Below, one piece after another: positions 1 through 11,048 of a stretch of 64,000 nucleotides of DNA. Below the pieces are notes generated by a model that did not search any database, was not told the DNA's origin, and worked only from the letters and a program-made list of their open reading frames with translations. The number at the start of each line of letters is the position of its first letter. Within the stretch, counting starts at the first letter, position 1. The DNA comes from Armigeres subalbatus (taxonomy: Eukaryota > Arthropoda > Insecta > Diptera > Culicidae), in contig NC_085139.1 of NCBI RefSeq assembly GCF_024139115.2, forward strand, positions 140,684,097-140,748,096, read 5' to 3'. The position numbers were made by a program, and so were the translations under genes.

Positions 1-182
1 TATTGGCAATTTCCTATTTTTTTATGGAAAATTTTTAATTCTTCATGGAAATTATATTTTGCAGCCTTTTGCAAATGAAGCTTCGAACCAGTGAGTACTC
101 GCAAAACTAACCTTAAAGATGAAAAAAAAAAAATAACAGTAATGTGACTTCAAGAGAATGTGCTAAATTACTCCACACATTT

Positions 183-301
183 AAGGCCCAAACACAATGT
201 CAGCAGAACGGCAACGGAAACGGTAAATTTGACAAAAAACATATGGGCTAACTGTCAAATTTGCCGTTTCCGCTCCGCTGACATTGTGTTTGGGGTGTTT
301 A
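183..301. mobile_element. Small palindromic MITE
   Basis: The left arm (from about 184) carries CAAACACAATGTCAGC and the right arm carries its reverse complement GCTGACATTGTGTTTG. The inner arms (GGAAACGG.AAATTTGACA and its complement) also pair, so nearly the whole 118 bp can fold on itself. There is no coding capacity. It lies just upstream of the RING exon, in what is probably an intron or the 5' flank. No target duplication could be fixed. Confidence 0.7.
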
Positions 302-475
302 GGCTTGAAATGTGCTTTGCGTTATAAAGAATGAACTCATTTCATATTCCATTTTAGTATTTTTCGCTAACCAATCTTTTTTATACAAATCAGTACACAT
401 TAATCGCAAAAAAATCAATGTTTTGGGTAAAATATATTTTTTTCATAAAACTTCATTGGTTTTCTTTTATTCCAG

Positions 476-1981
476 AACCTCAACCCACAGTCATTGTCTC
501 GATTCGCCAGCTGTCTTCAGGGCATTTCCGGGCTGTTGGAATGCCCTGTGTGCATGGAAATTATTCGGCCCCCCTCGTGGCAGTGTTGCCATGGTCATCT
601 CATATGTTCCAGTTGCCGCTCTAAGAGCACCAAGTGTCCGATTTGCCGAGTGATACTGGGACGGGGCCGGTGCATAGTGGCAGACAAATTGTTCAATTTC
701 CTGGTACAAACGCTCGGCCATCATGAAGGTGGGTTCCTATTTTTGGACAACGTTACAAATGGAGGTATGGGAGCTTGGTTGAGGTTCTGCGAAAACGCAC
801 CAAACGCTTTTTTGACCGATACTTTGTTCGTAAAATAAAAACAGAAATTAATTTGTATCAATTCTTGTACCTATGCATTTTTTGTAGGATATCTCCAATA
901 ATGTGATTTGGGTTTATCCAAAGCGATTTGTGAATAATTGAATCTGTTACTCAAACACTTCGTCAAAAAATTATATTGATGTTTGGTCCGATTTAGCTGA
1001 ACTCCGAAGAAGAAGACTAATAATATGCCAAGGAATTCAAACCAACCTAATAATGAATTTGAACGACGGTGTTGGGCGGGCACATTCCTTTTGCTGGTTG
1101 CAGAACTAATGATTTCCAAAGACTATAATTTTTCATTTGTTACAATAATTAATGTTCTTACTTTGATATCAGAGTCATATAAAATTATCAATAAAATTAA
1201 CCATTTTTTTAATAATAAGCACATCAGCTATACAATAAACTGCAACGCATCTTTATCCATAGGGGAAAAGCATCGGACAGCGCAGAAGCCATCTAATTTA
1301 CAGCAAATCAGTGCTCGCCTGCCGTTGCTTTCACGTGACCATCGACTATGTAAACAATCGTTAAAATTAAAAGCAAATAGCTACATCGCCAGCACTGATG
1401 ACCCAACCGCCCTCAGGATCACTAAACTGGCACCGCTGCCGCTTCAATTTTGCTGCCCGTCCGGCCAACCGTGTGATAAAATGAAAAATCAACATGACAT
1501 ATTAATTCATTTGCAGAAATCTCATCAAACGAGTGTCATGCAGTATTATGCAGCTGCCGGCGACCAGCTTAGTATAAATTTCAATGAATCATGTGTAACG
1601 TGTATCGTTCTGGTACCCGAAACCGTGCCGGACGAAAACAACAACTCTGGGCAGAACTCCGGCTCTAATGATAATTGCGGTCACAACAGAATCAAATTAG
1701 AATCAGGGGCCATTTCAGAGCAGAACGAAATATTCTTCCTCGCCCGGTTTCGCTGCATCCAGGCCAGCAATCAAGCCCTTTATTGGTTGTGGTACCTTGG
1801 TTCCCTGGAGGCCATCAACCGGTTCCATGTAACCTTATCGGATGCACATAGTAAAGCCAGTTGGAGTGGAAGTCCGGTATCACTTCGGCAGAACTGTAAA
1901 GAAGCCCTGAAAACCAAACAGTATATCAAACTGGACTATGCTACGAAAGGGCTGCGTGTTAAGGTTGACTTTGTGGAATAA
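476..1981 (+). CDS. SINA/SIAH-like RING E3 ubiquitin ligase (5' partial, two exons)
   Basis: Probable RING-type E3 ubiquitin ligase of the SINA/SIAH family, which transfers ubiquitin from an E2 to substrates held by a C-terminal substrate-binding domain. Exon A is 476-728 (acceptor TTTTATTCCAG, donor AAG|GTGGGT). Exon B is 1263-1981 (acceptor CTTTATCCATAG). Both junctions are phase 1, so the joined frame stays open for 323 residues. The RING runs CPVC, then Cys at x10, GH at x3, CSSC and CPIC, which is exactly SIAH spacing. Exon B has a SIAH-like second zinc finger (CCPSGQPC...HLQKSH) and a substrate-binding-like end. The first SIAH zinc finger is not recognisable and the linker is rich in Asn/Ser, so this is a divergent member. 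There is no ATG before the RING in exon A, so the start lies upstream, probably outside the window. AATAAA overlaps the stop codon. The exon B acceptor is inferred; 1281 is an alternative. Confidence 0.75.
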
Positions 1982-1984
1982 ATA

Positions 1985-3694
1985 GGTGTTGTTTCAGTGC
2001 TGCTTTTTATTGAGGATGACACCATTAAAAAAGCTATGTGTCTTAAGGTAAAACACTTTCGGCGCAATATTTGATTATCACTTTGCGGATGATTATCACA
2101 AAGTTGATAGTGTGACTTTCTCTGAAAACTGAATTGGTCTATTAAGATTGACATTGGTTGTTATAATGATTGTTCATGATAAAAACGTGGACTTCGATAT
2201 TTTTTTGGTGCAGAACTAACCCTGTTTTCGCGGGAATTGGCATTTGGTTATGTTTTTTTTAATGTAAAATTTTTGGGGTTTTGTATTTCGTCACTTATCA
2301 CACATAATCAGTGTTTTCAGGGTTTTCGAAATCCCAAACTAAAATGTAAACCTATTTCTAAATATTACGCATGTTCATGAGTCAAACCATGACAAAGCAG
2401 ACTTTAACTCATTTTTAATTAAAAGAACTAGCTAGGCCGTGTACAGGGCTTTGCTCGGAATTGCCAGTTTGACTAGCAGTTTACAATTAGAAAATTATAA
2501 AGCCAATTGGTCAACAGGGTAATTGTGTTTGGTTATAGATACTTCATCATTTGTTCAAAGGAACGCGGACTCCACTTTTGAAAATATTGGCTGATTTTTA
2601 ATGAAAGGATCAAACCCACCATCGCCTTATTCCGTGCAAACGCTGATTTCTATAAAAGGAATCACGTACATCGTTGCCTTATTGTGAGTAAATGTCTACC
2701 TCTCGATAGATTTCTTGCCATTCTTATTCAAATATATATTTGGGTAATGTGCATTTATCATATGTTTTGTACAAATTTGACGATTAATAAATACATAACC
2801 GTAGGGGAAGGGGGGGGGGGCAATATGCCCTAGCTAAGCAAACACTGCTCTATTGTCTTATTTGTAACGCTATTCATGGATATTTTTACATTATGCATCA
2901 GTTAAACAAGATAGCTAGTTGATGCCATTCAAAAATTGTCAAAAATCTCAATCATATTGATATTATTCACATTTCAAAAAAGTGGTGATATTCTGTTGCC
3001 GGAAAACTCATGAGGCAAAACTCCTTTTAGCTGGCAGATCCTAGGGAACAAAGTACCACGCGTCGGCGAATCAGCATTCTAGTATGGATAGTGCGTGGAG
3101 ACGCAAGTACTTTGTACGTTATTGCCACTAGGGCGTTTTGCCTCGCCAAAATGTTAGATGTTTCTTCAAAATGTGGAAATTTTCGGTTTTTCCGACCTTC
3201 CCATGCACTATTTTGAATCTTTCTTCGCCTATCCTACATAATTTTAGATCTACATAGTTTTGTTACGGACATATTAATGACGGTAAATATGAGGGAAACC
3301 ACAAAAGGCGTTTTGCATCGGGGGGGCGTTTGGGGGCCTCTTCCCCTAGTCAAAGCGTTCTCCGTTGGCAGTGCACGGTTTGGTTCCGACCTAGAAAAGC
3401 ACATCGGTTTGGTGCGTACCGAGTAGGAATACCTACACCGCTTCAAACAGCGCATGCGCGATTGAGTGAAGAGCACGCGATCGGAACAAAATAGAAAGAG
3501 AAAAGAGGCTCTCTCAAAGCATCCCATGGCGCAAGGCCGGCTTTGAATAAGCACATCGGTGCAAAAGGGTATTTCATATTGATTGAGATTTTGGCTTATG
3601 AAGAATTTTTCGTCAAATCCAATATCCAAAATATTAAATATTAAATATAAATATAAATAATATTAAATTTTAAATGCTGTTCGTATACCATGTG
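1985..3694. other. No gene seen
   Basis: AT-rich non-coding DNA. It has a poly(G) run near 2811-2820, a short inverted pair around 3013-3143 (GAGGCAAAAC against GTTTTGCCTC), and an AT-only stretch at about 3630-3675. A 131-codon minus-strand frame at 3234-3629 shows no recognisable domain and is not called. Confidence 0.5.
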
Positions 3695-5005
3695 GACAAC
3701 TTAGATTTTTTTTTTTTTTACCAATTCGTTTATTTGTTTGGCTCAATTGTTTTCTTAAAAAACTCTACGGAGCCGAAAGCATTAGAAAATTTTACAATAA
3801 ATTATTCTGAAGAAGTATCAGAAGCATTTCTGCGAGATGTCTTCTTAGGTGGAGATCGGTCTAATGATCCTGCCGAATCAGAATGATCCCGGCGCTGACT
3901 CGTCGACTGCGCTTGACGTTTTTTCTCCTCTTCCTCTCTCAGTTTTCTTAGATTGTCCGTGTAGCCCATTATTCCCTTCTTAACAAACCAAACACGATCC
4001 GTACTATTTTTGAAGCTCATTTTTTCCGCTAGCTTCTCACGTTCTACCATAGAATTGGGTATTTCAAATTCTGTTTCTGCTTGTCCTGTTGGCTCGGAGT
4101 CGAGCTCAACAATTTCCTCCTCTGGCACTTCAATTACGTTTGTCTCCGTTGCTTTCGCCGATGTTTCCCCGCTTACTGCTGCTTCGAATCCGATGACGAC
4201 ACCGGAGTATGATTGTCGATGACCATTTTGCTTGTTCGTCTCTCCCTTTCGTACAGTTTCTTCTTTTTGCTGGGTAACTTTTTTCCGTTGCGGACACGAA
4301 TCTTTCCGGTGACCTTCCGCGCGACAAATAAAACATTTGTTTCGCAAGTCCTGATAAAACACCATTCCTTTCCAGTTTGAAACCTCCAGCGAAGGTGGGA
4401 TTTCCTTTTTCACGTCAATATATACACCTCTCACACCGGTGTACATATGGTCCAATCCTAAATTTGGTGGGAATTTTTCCCGGACCACGCGATCCACTTC
4501 CCCGTACTCCATGAGACGCTGCTTCAGATCTGAGTCCGGCAATTCGGGTGGCAAGTCGAATATTCGGATGTATCGAACATTGCTACCAGCAATCGTCATG
4601 TTCACTTCCACTGTAATCCCGCTGGTGTAATGGAATTTACGCGGTTCCGTGTTGTTCATCAACGCATCCTTCATTGCATCTATCGATACAAACTTTACAA
4701 ACAGTGAACGATCCATCGCTGTTTTATAAACCGTTTCCATTAGGGATACATCAGTATCCAACTGTCGCACAAATCCGGCAATTTCAACCCATGTTGGTCG
4801 GGGAGCGGTAGGCGGGAAACGAAATTGCACTGTATTGACGATCATTTCGCACATAATAATCGCCCGCAGTAGAGGGAAACGTACGTACGCAAACAAAAAA
4901 AACCAAAGCAAGAAACAAAGCTGCCGGGTACGTACTAGGTACCTACTATGCCAGTTAGACGTCCGCGCGTGACGAGAGCAAAACAACAACTGAGACAACT
5001 TAGAT
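3695..5005 (-). mobile_element. ORF1-only retrocopy with poly(A) and 12-bp target duplication
   Basis: A complete insertion made by target-primed reverse transcription. The 12-mer GACAACTTAGAT occurs at 3695-3706 and again at 4994-5005. Between them, read on the minus strand, the insert starts with TCAGTTGTTGTTTTG (an arthropod-like TCAGT initiator), runs through an intact ORF1, has an AATAAA signal at 3734-3729, and ends in about 13 A (3719-3707). There is no ORF2 and no room for one in the 1287-bp body. It is therefore either a processed copy of an ORF1-only transcript or a member of a non-autonomous family. The exact target duplication and open frame suggest recent insertion. Confidence 0.85.
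3802..4854 (-). CDS. LINE ORF1-type zinc-knuckle (gag-like) protein, intact
   Basis: A nucleic-acid-binding ORF1 protein of 350 residues, like those that coat the RNA of Tx1/L1-type non-LTR elements; related domesticated forms exist. The frame stays open upstream to 5031, but the insertion starts at 4993, so an ATG at 5031 lies in host DNA. The first ATG inside the element, at 4854 (MCEMIVNTVQF), is chosen. The middle (about residues 115-190) has an RRM-like pattern with YIRIFDLPPELPDS. A CCHC knuckle CFICRAEGHRKDSC (C-x2-C-x4-H-x4-C) lies near residues 205-218. After it comes an acidic/Ser-rich stretch and a basic, Arg/Lys/Ser-rich tail that looks disordered. No stop or frameshift is seen. 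Whether it is expressed is unknown, because its own promoter would have to lie in the first 140 bp of the element. Confidence 0.75.
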   Translation of the reverse strand: MCEMIVNTVQFRFPPTAPRPTWVEIAGFVRQLDTDVSLMETVYKTAMDRSLFVKFVSIDAMKDALMNNTEPRKFHYTSGITVEVNMTIAGSNVRYIRIFDLPPELPDSDLKQRLMEYGEVDRVVREKFPPNLGLDHMYTGVRGVYIDVKKEIPPSLEVSNWKGMVFYQDLRNKCFICRAEGHRKDSCPQRKKVTQQKEETVRKGETNKQNGHRQSYSGVVIGFEAAVSGETSAKATETNVIEVPEEEIVELDSEPTGQAETEFEIPNSMVEREKLAEKMSFKNSTDRVWFVKKGIMGYTDNLRKLREEEEKKRQAQSTSQRRDHSDSAGSLDRSPPKKTSRRNASDTSSE

Positions 5006-6279
5006 GGTAGAGAAGTTTCAAGAATGTCCATCCTTCAAACAAATTAATGAAAAATTGCATGATCTGCTGTGTACACTGAAGGAGGGAAGTACATATCTAA
5101 AACTGTTTGACTTCTATCCACGTGGTATGAGAACAGGCCTTCCAAAAGAAAATTACTCATCATTTGATGAGAATAAACTAAAAATACGATAATTAGTAAT
5201 TAAGGAACGTGCATAACGCATAACGATTCTAATGGTGGTATGTAGTTTTTTCATTTAACGCATTGTCACTTTAAGTTTAATTTGAGTTTAATTCATTTTT
5301 TTTACTTTATTTTTGTGAATTTAGATACACTGATCAGTTCTTCACTTAATTCAATAAATGGGATGTAGTTTAGAAGCAGATAGACGAAACATATGGGAAA
5401 CACGCTTAAAGATGAATCGTTCATATTGGATGCTCCCTTTTATATGCGTTTTCCACGAAATATTTAATTTAGATCGAACGGCGCACAGGTTGAAGAATTC
5501 AAGATCATGCGACGCCTCTGATTATACCAAATGGCCTTTATACCAAATGATCTGACCCGCTCCCTTGAGGAAAATGTCATTTTCAGGGAAATATAATTTT
5601 TGTTGAAAAGTCATTTATGGGGAAATGTCATTTCCGGGAAAATGTTATTGGCGAGGATTTGCTATTTTTGAAGAATTCGGACAAATGGTTTTCGGGGAAT
5701 TGTAGAATCTCAAAAAACCTTGGATGAACTAAAGAATGGAGAATTTAAATTATGCATATCGTCCATTATGCCTGACATAAATTATGTCTAACGTTATAAT
5801 GCTTAACATACTCATGCATAAACTGTTCACTACCCACCCACTTCCACCTATTCATAATTACAGTTTCACCCACCTATAATCGTTTGATGAAAACAATAAA
5901 TATGTGTCCTAATATTGGTGGAAATCGGTTAAGGGGCTCAGAAGTTATACTGAATTGTTAGGTTCTAAATAATACCCAATCCTAAATACCTCCCGAATTC
6001 ACCACGATTACGTTGGCTTATGTCCTACTCTTACTAACTTTTAATAATAAAATAATATCGAATGTACATATTACATTGAATTGTGGCTCCGTAAAGTGTT
6101 ATTCACCGCCTGAGCCTACCAAATAAACGAACATAGAAAAAAAATCTCCCGAATTCCAAATGACCCTACCAACCTCTGTTTAATCGTTTTCATTGTATAT
6201 AGAATGTGTTCCAAAATTGCTTTAAATCGACCCATGTGTTAAAAAGTTTTACAAAATTGTTCGTTTCATAAATATGCCC
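5006..6279. other. No gene seen
   Basis: AT-rich intergenic or intronic sequence. Short reading frames (5004-5192, 5358-5555) have no recognisable content. Two loosely similar stretches near 5890-5945 and 6190-6250 suggest old repeat decay. Confidence 0.5.
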
Positions 6280-6482
6280 TCACGGTGCGCCGGTAGACCG
6301 TTTTAATGAAATAAAAATGTCCATCAAAACCGATTCTTGTGCTAATTCTGCACCTCCGGAAAAATTAAAAAAAAAATCCCTAGGAGGAATCTCAAGAAAT
6401 CTTTATTTAAAGTCTTCGATTTGAAATATTGAAGGAATTTTAAAAGAATCCATATTTCAATTCAACAATATCTCCAAACTGC
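6280..6482 (+). repeat. Diverged dispersed repeat, copy 1 (inverted partner at 12605-12805)
   Basis: This segment matches the reverse complement of 12605-12805 along about 200 bp. Shared blocks, in order, are GGTGCGCC.GTAGACCGTT, AAATAAAAATGTCCATC, AATTC.GCACCT and TTCAACAATATCTCC. The copies carry many substitutions and small gaps. There is no coding content, and the family was not recognised. Confidence 0.65.
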
Positions 6483-6542
6483 GTGCAAAAACGTCCAAAA
6501 AGTGGTCCAGCTTTTTTACAATCAGATTGAATTTGTTGCTGT

Positions 6543-6835
6543 CAGTGATGGTCGATTCCCGAGAGAATCGGCAAAAAACTTTTATTCTCTCACCACTTGA
6601 CACACACTCGTCTTCTACTGTCGTATGCGAATCAACACACGCACTCTCATTTTGATGAATTCGAGAGGACCCGATTTCAAGCATGTTCATTTCTTTCTAT
6701 ACTCGGGTGATAGCGGATTCAGCCCGCTCTCGATTCACTCTCTGCTGATCGAAGCAGCCCAGAAATTTGACCAAGTTCAATCGCTGCTCGATAATTTTCA
6801 GTGAGTGAGTCCGATTTCACTCATTTGATTGCAAT
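6543..6835. repeat. Dispersed repeat related to 9775-10097
   Basis: It starts at GTGATGGTCGATTC and is rich in GATTC, CTCTC and GAATC words. The block ATTCACTCTCTGCTGATCG near 6731 is matched in inverted orientation by CTATCAGCAGAGAGAATGAAT near 9997. The copy near 9775-10097 ends in ACCATCAC, the complement of GTGATGGT, so these may be the two end sequences of one MITE family. Confidence 0.4.
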
Positions 6836-7767
6836 CAGACTTGTTATTTCCCCATCTAAATCGGATATACTGACAGCAAAATGTTAGGTGCGTCGCATCG
6901 TTTGCAGTACCTACGTGGCGCTGCATGTACTTTAGGGGCAATTAATCCAGTTATGGATTAATAGTTCTAAACATTATAGAGCATCACTAGGAGCAAATTA
7001 TGAAGATATTGGTAACATTTAGTTTGCTTATATACTAAAGTCAGTTGATAGTTACCACCTAAATCAAAGCCTCGTAAAAACGTGTTAAGGTTTCCACAAA
7101 CACGCTCGACCCGACAGTAGATGCAGCGAGCCAGCGATAGATTCACGTGACGGTGACAGTCGCGTCGCGTGTGTTAGGGGGAATTAAGGCTCAATAAACA
7201 ATTGGACAATGGAAAGAGGTTTCTGATCGAACCACCATCGGAAGTGTGTCGTTTGTCTCTTTTCGTCCGCCGCAAAATTATAACTGTAGTAGTACAATAC
7301 CGAGCGGCAGCACACTCACTTGAAACACGTGGTTGTTGATTGCCAATTTTACTTCCTATAGTGGAGCTCCATGGCAATACAAAAACCGTTTTTAGAAACG
7401 TGAAAATATCAAATGTGTTGACAAAATCGAATAATTTCAAACAATTCAAGCTATCTATATCTCAGCAAAAAAAATAATGTAAAGAGTTCTTTGATTTTTG
7501 CAGCCGCCAGGACTTACGAGTTATAATCGATTTCAGTTCGAGCTTGATGGCTTTCATCAGAACTCATAAAACCGTCGCATTTTGACAATTTTCCAACATT
7601 ACGCGTTAAATTGATCAACTCTTAGCATGTACAAACACAGCTATCCCAAGACGATTCGATCAGTGAGAAAATAATGAAAATCGGTCCACCCGTTCGTGAG
7701 TTACATTGCCTCAAACATTTCCTCATTTTTATATATAGAAGATATTTTTATCCTTCACTATACATAC
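6836..7767. other. No gene seen; old repeat tail at its end
   Basis: Non-coding. The last part (about 7640-7743) has the motif AAAATCGGTCCACCCG followed by TATATATAG. It resembles the 3' tail of the interspersed repeat at 8494-8757, but the 5' part of that repeat is not visible here. Confidence 0.4.
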
Positions 7768-7949
7768 CAAGATAAATACACAGCTAGGTGTTTCAATCTG
7801 CCCAATTAATGGGCGAGAAGAAGGCGGGGGTGAAAAGTTCATTTTCGTTGCAAAACATAAACAAACCGGCTGGCTCTCCCATACTAAAATCCAAGATGGC
7901 TGAATCGTGAATTTGGCAGATTGGAACACCTAGTGGTGTTTTCATCTTG
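7768..7949. mobile_element. MITE with 8-bp target duplication (copy 1)
   Basis: A 182-bp element bounded by CAAGAT...ATCTTG. Its terminal inverted repeats continue as ACACAGCTAGGTGTTTCAAT on the left and, complemented, ACACCACTAGGTGTTCCAAT on the right. It is flanked by the exact 8-mer ATACATAC (7760-7767 and 7950-7957). An 8-bp duplication points to the hAT or P superfamilies. A second copy lies at 16115-16290. Confidence 0.85.
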
Positions 7950-7957
7950 ATACATAC

Positions 7958-8493
7958 AAACCTACAAATGTGGTCAATTATTTTACCCAACCAGCATATT
8001 TTGAACAAATTTCTTACAACAAAAAGTTAGACATAACAGCTAAATAGGGGAATTTTTATTTTTAAAGGCAGATTGACTTTAATGAACATTTATTTTACAT
8101 TTATTATCCAACTTTTAGCATCCGTAGAAAACTGTTGCCGATATCTATGAGAATTTATTTTTATATTACTATTTTTCAATAAATCGATGCATTTCATGAA
8201 ATATTGGTTTTGACAACCCTAATGAGTTAACGAATCAAATTCGTATAATCACACATTATACAGCGCATAGAAAATCTACTTGTTTGATCACTTTTGATTA
8301 CAATAAAAAATAACTGACAGATAGTGCATCAGAAGCACCATGAGAAAATCAAATGTGGAGAAAAATGCTGTGTATATTTTATTAAATATGTAGTAGAGCG
8401 GGGTGTTGAATGCTTGCTATTTGTATCGCAAAGAAATTTTGCGCATCAATGAGAGGCACAGAACTCTCTACATGGTACATGTTGTTATTCAAA
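7958..8493. other. No gene seen
   Basis: AT-rich non-coding sequence. No repeat pair, RNA gene or coding exon was recognised. Confidence 0.4.
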
Positions 8494-8757
8494 ACTAGTC
8501 GACCCAGCAGACGTTGTCCTACATAGTAGGCGGAAATGCGCGCTGTTGTCTGCCCACGCAAAATTTCCATACGAATCTTTATTTTAGTTTTTCACGGTTT
8601 ACTCAACTTAACTTAAGTCATGATTTTCGTAGGAAGAAATGTCATATAAACCCGTCGGAAACAATAACATATCTGCTAAATGAATGAAGAAAATCCATTC
8701 TGCCGTTTTCGAGTTATGCGAATACGAACACGAATACACACTTTCTTATATATAACA
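8494..8757 (+). repeat. Interspersed repeat with ACTAG(T/C)..GACCC head and TATATATA tail
   Basis: It begins ACTAGTCGACCCAGCAGACG and ends with TTTTCGAGTTATGCG, ACACGAATACACAC and TTATATATAAC. This layout (ACTAGC-GACCC head, then a short block near a TATATA tail) recurs at 40621-41001. It looks like a non-autonomous retroposon or a LINE end, but the family name is not certain. Confidence 0.5.
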
Positions 8758-8807
8758 TGATTTGAATTCTTGCTTTACACGATGCTTCACAAGCACGATT
8801 CGGCTTA

Positions 8808-9377
8808 CACACTTAAAAGCCAGATTTTATTTCGGTATCATTTAACGAATATCGTCAAAAAATATTGTTTTACCGAAATATTTTAAAGTTAATTACCGAA
8901 AATCAGCTAGTTAAATGTACTACTGAAATTCAGCAGAATATTTTGCCATCATCGTCGGTAAACCATCCAGTTTACCGAGTTTCGGAGAAATAGATTTGTC
9001 AAACGTCAAAACGCCGCCAAAGCACGTGTTGAACAAAAAAAGAAACAAACAACTTGAATGGTTATTTGACAACGGCTGCTAAAAATATCTCCAAGTATGT
9101 CTTGCAATCTAAATTTACTTTATGTCGGGCTTAAATATTTGTTTTATTTTAGGGCGTACCATCAAAATGATTGAGTTACATTATTTCGGTAAAGCACTCT
9201 GCCGAGCACTTCGGCAACCTATTGCCGAACAGCACGGCACATTTTGACAGCTGGATGTTTTCACACATTTTACGACCAGTCGGTAATTTGAACTTTTACC
9301 AAGATTTTTACCGGCATCTCAGCTGTTGGATTCTCGGTAATATATTTTGCCGGCCTCGGCGAAAAAAATTAAGTGTG
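8808..9377. mobile_element. TA-flanked MITE/mariner-like element, 570 bp
   Basis: Bounded by TA at 8806-8807 and 9378-9379, with inverted ends CACACTTAA and TTAAGTGTG. Inside, TTTCGGTA, TTACCGA and GCCGAGG blocks repeat near both ends. There is no transposase frame, so it is non-autonomous. A related, more degraded element lies at 33438-33734. Confidence 0.75.
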
Positions 9378-9516
9378 TAGTGATGGTCCGCCGATTTATC
9401 ATAGAGAATTCACTAATACGCAACTTGTTCCATGACATAGAAGTAACACAGAAGTAACCAATTTAAAAAAAAACTTTCAATAAATATTTTATATTCTATA
9501 AGCGATGAAAATCGTA

Positions 9517-9711
9517 GGGACATGGCAGGTATTTTCGTCTGTCCGTCATAGTCTCGAAAACAAATAAAAAAGACGCTTTTTTGTAAAACTCATACGTACC
9601 AAATCGTAAGCTCAGGAGAAACGTTCTGCTATAGTGGAGTTCTAGCAAATGTACGTTGCTTTCGTTGGTTTTAGCCCCTACGACGATGGACGAAAATACC
9701 TGCCGTGTCCC
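9517..9711. mobile_element. TA-flanked MITE, 195 bp
   Basis: Left end GGGACATGGCAGGTATTTTC, right end the complement of GGGACACGGCAGGTATTTTC, each next to a TA (9515-9516, 9712-9713). A half copy of the same family (CGTTCATTGGATTTAGC...AAATACCTACCGAGTCCC) is at about 24120-24230. Confidence 0.8.
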
Positions 9712-9774
9712 TATATGTACTTTCAAGCGGATGGAAGCAACATTCTTACTGTGCTTACCCCTTTTCCTTTGCCG

Positions 9775-10097
9775 AACAATGTTAGTGAGCGTCGACTCAC
9801 ATTTTCATAACATGATTCAATCGCTCACCCCGAGACTGCACGCTGGATCGAATCTAGAAACGAGAATGAACTGCCGATTTTCCCTTCTGATTCAATCATC
9901 ATACGATTCACCCGAACAGCAATTACCACACACGCGCGTTTGAAGTATGTTTACACATAGGCAGGATTCACTCAGAGCGTCTGCAGCCACACCTGCTATC
10001 AGCAGAGAGAATGAATAAGGGCCACCCATGCTCTGCGCCGATTGAATCGGAAATAATTCCAAAATGAACGTTCATCGAACCGAGTGAAACCATCACT
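9775..10097. repeat. Dispersed repeat related to 6543-6835
   Basis: GATTC/GAATC-rich block ending in ACCATCAC. It shares CTATCAGCAGAGAGAATGAAT with the complement of the 6731 region. It shows no coding content. Confidence 0.4.
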
Positions 10098-10136
10098 GGT
10101 TGCTGTTTCATTTCTTATTTAATTAACATCTACACA

Positions 10137-10420
10137 GATAACACTGAATCAATAATTTGACGCCATAATACGCGGTTCGAGTCCCGATCTCTCCATCCTC
10201 GGTTACGCTTCACGCCAAGTCGTTCTGTGCCAGTTAGTACACCAAGTTTGCTTCTCTTGTACCTGCCGGGTCCGAAGCAATCACCATCTTTCTATAGTTG
10301 CTGTCCGGCTATCCTGCAACATGCCCTGCCCATCGTACACTTCCTGGTTAAGCGATCTTCTGAATACTGGGCTCGACGTAGAGTTGGGTGAGCTCCTGAT
10401 GTATCCTTCGCCAACTTAAG
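10137..10420 (-). pseudogene. C-terminal relic of a non-LTR retrotransposon reverse transcriptase
   Basis: Read on the minus strand, the sequence gives VRWAGHVA and then, after stops and a frameshift, GVKRNRGWRDRDSNRVLWRQ. These are the WAGHVARM-type and WRDRA-type motifs that close the reverse transcriptase ORF of RTE-like mosquito LINEs. At least four stop codons and one frameshift break it, so it is dead. The reverse transcriptase catalytic core is not present. Only the last ~95 residues and perhaps a short 3' UTR remain. Confidence 0.6.
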
Positions 10421-10453
10421 CACACGTTACTACAACTATAAATAAAATATTAA

Positions 10454-11019
10454 CAATTCAAGCATAATTTTTCATAACGACGTATGTAACAAAAGTAAAC
10501 AAAACGGGGTTTTTAATACAACGTGACAATCACACGCGGCTTTATATAATACGCATCGATTTTACTGATTTCAGATCTTAAAATTCTTTAATTCAATCTT
10601 TTTGCGAATCGACGTATGTAAAAATTTCTATTTTTGAAGTCTCACTGTTACATACGTCGCTTTAACATATGGGAACTAAGAGCGACCTATGTAACAAAAA
10701 AATCAAAACAAAACAAAACTGCAGTTGTGTCAATCGTGCACTATGGAAAACCGACCAATGTACACCGACGTATGTACGTGTAGCATACCGGTGTATGTAT
10801 AATTTTATCGTTTTTCACAATGAATTTGAATAAACTGAGCTTTACGGTGAAGCACGCTTATTACGTGTCTTGTAATGATGCATGCCAGCGGAAAAAAGTA
10901 TTGAAAAAAGATTTAGTTTTAAAACAGTTTTAGAAAAAGTTTTGCCAACTTTCAGCAAAGGATTTCTCGAATCCTCGTATTTGTTACATACGTCGTTAAG
11001 AAAAATTATGCTTGAATTG
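10454..11019. mobile_element. MITE with repeated ACGTATGTA motif, 566 bp
   Basis: Terminal inverted repeats begin CAATTCAAGCATAATTTTTC and run about 36 bp, into CGACGTATGTAACA. The motif (C/G)GACGTATGTA or a close variant occurs about seven times on either strand: near 10479, 10612, 10650, 10683, 10768, 10790 and 10985. There is no coding frame. The target duplication was not resolved. Confidence 0.75.
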
Positions 11020-11048
11020 ACTTATCTTACCAATCTGACCTAAGTATG

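Noticed and set aside
1025..1262. N-terminal extension of exon B of the RING gene
   Set aside because: AT-rich, low-complexity translation before a good acceptor at 1262; better explained as intron.
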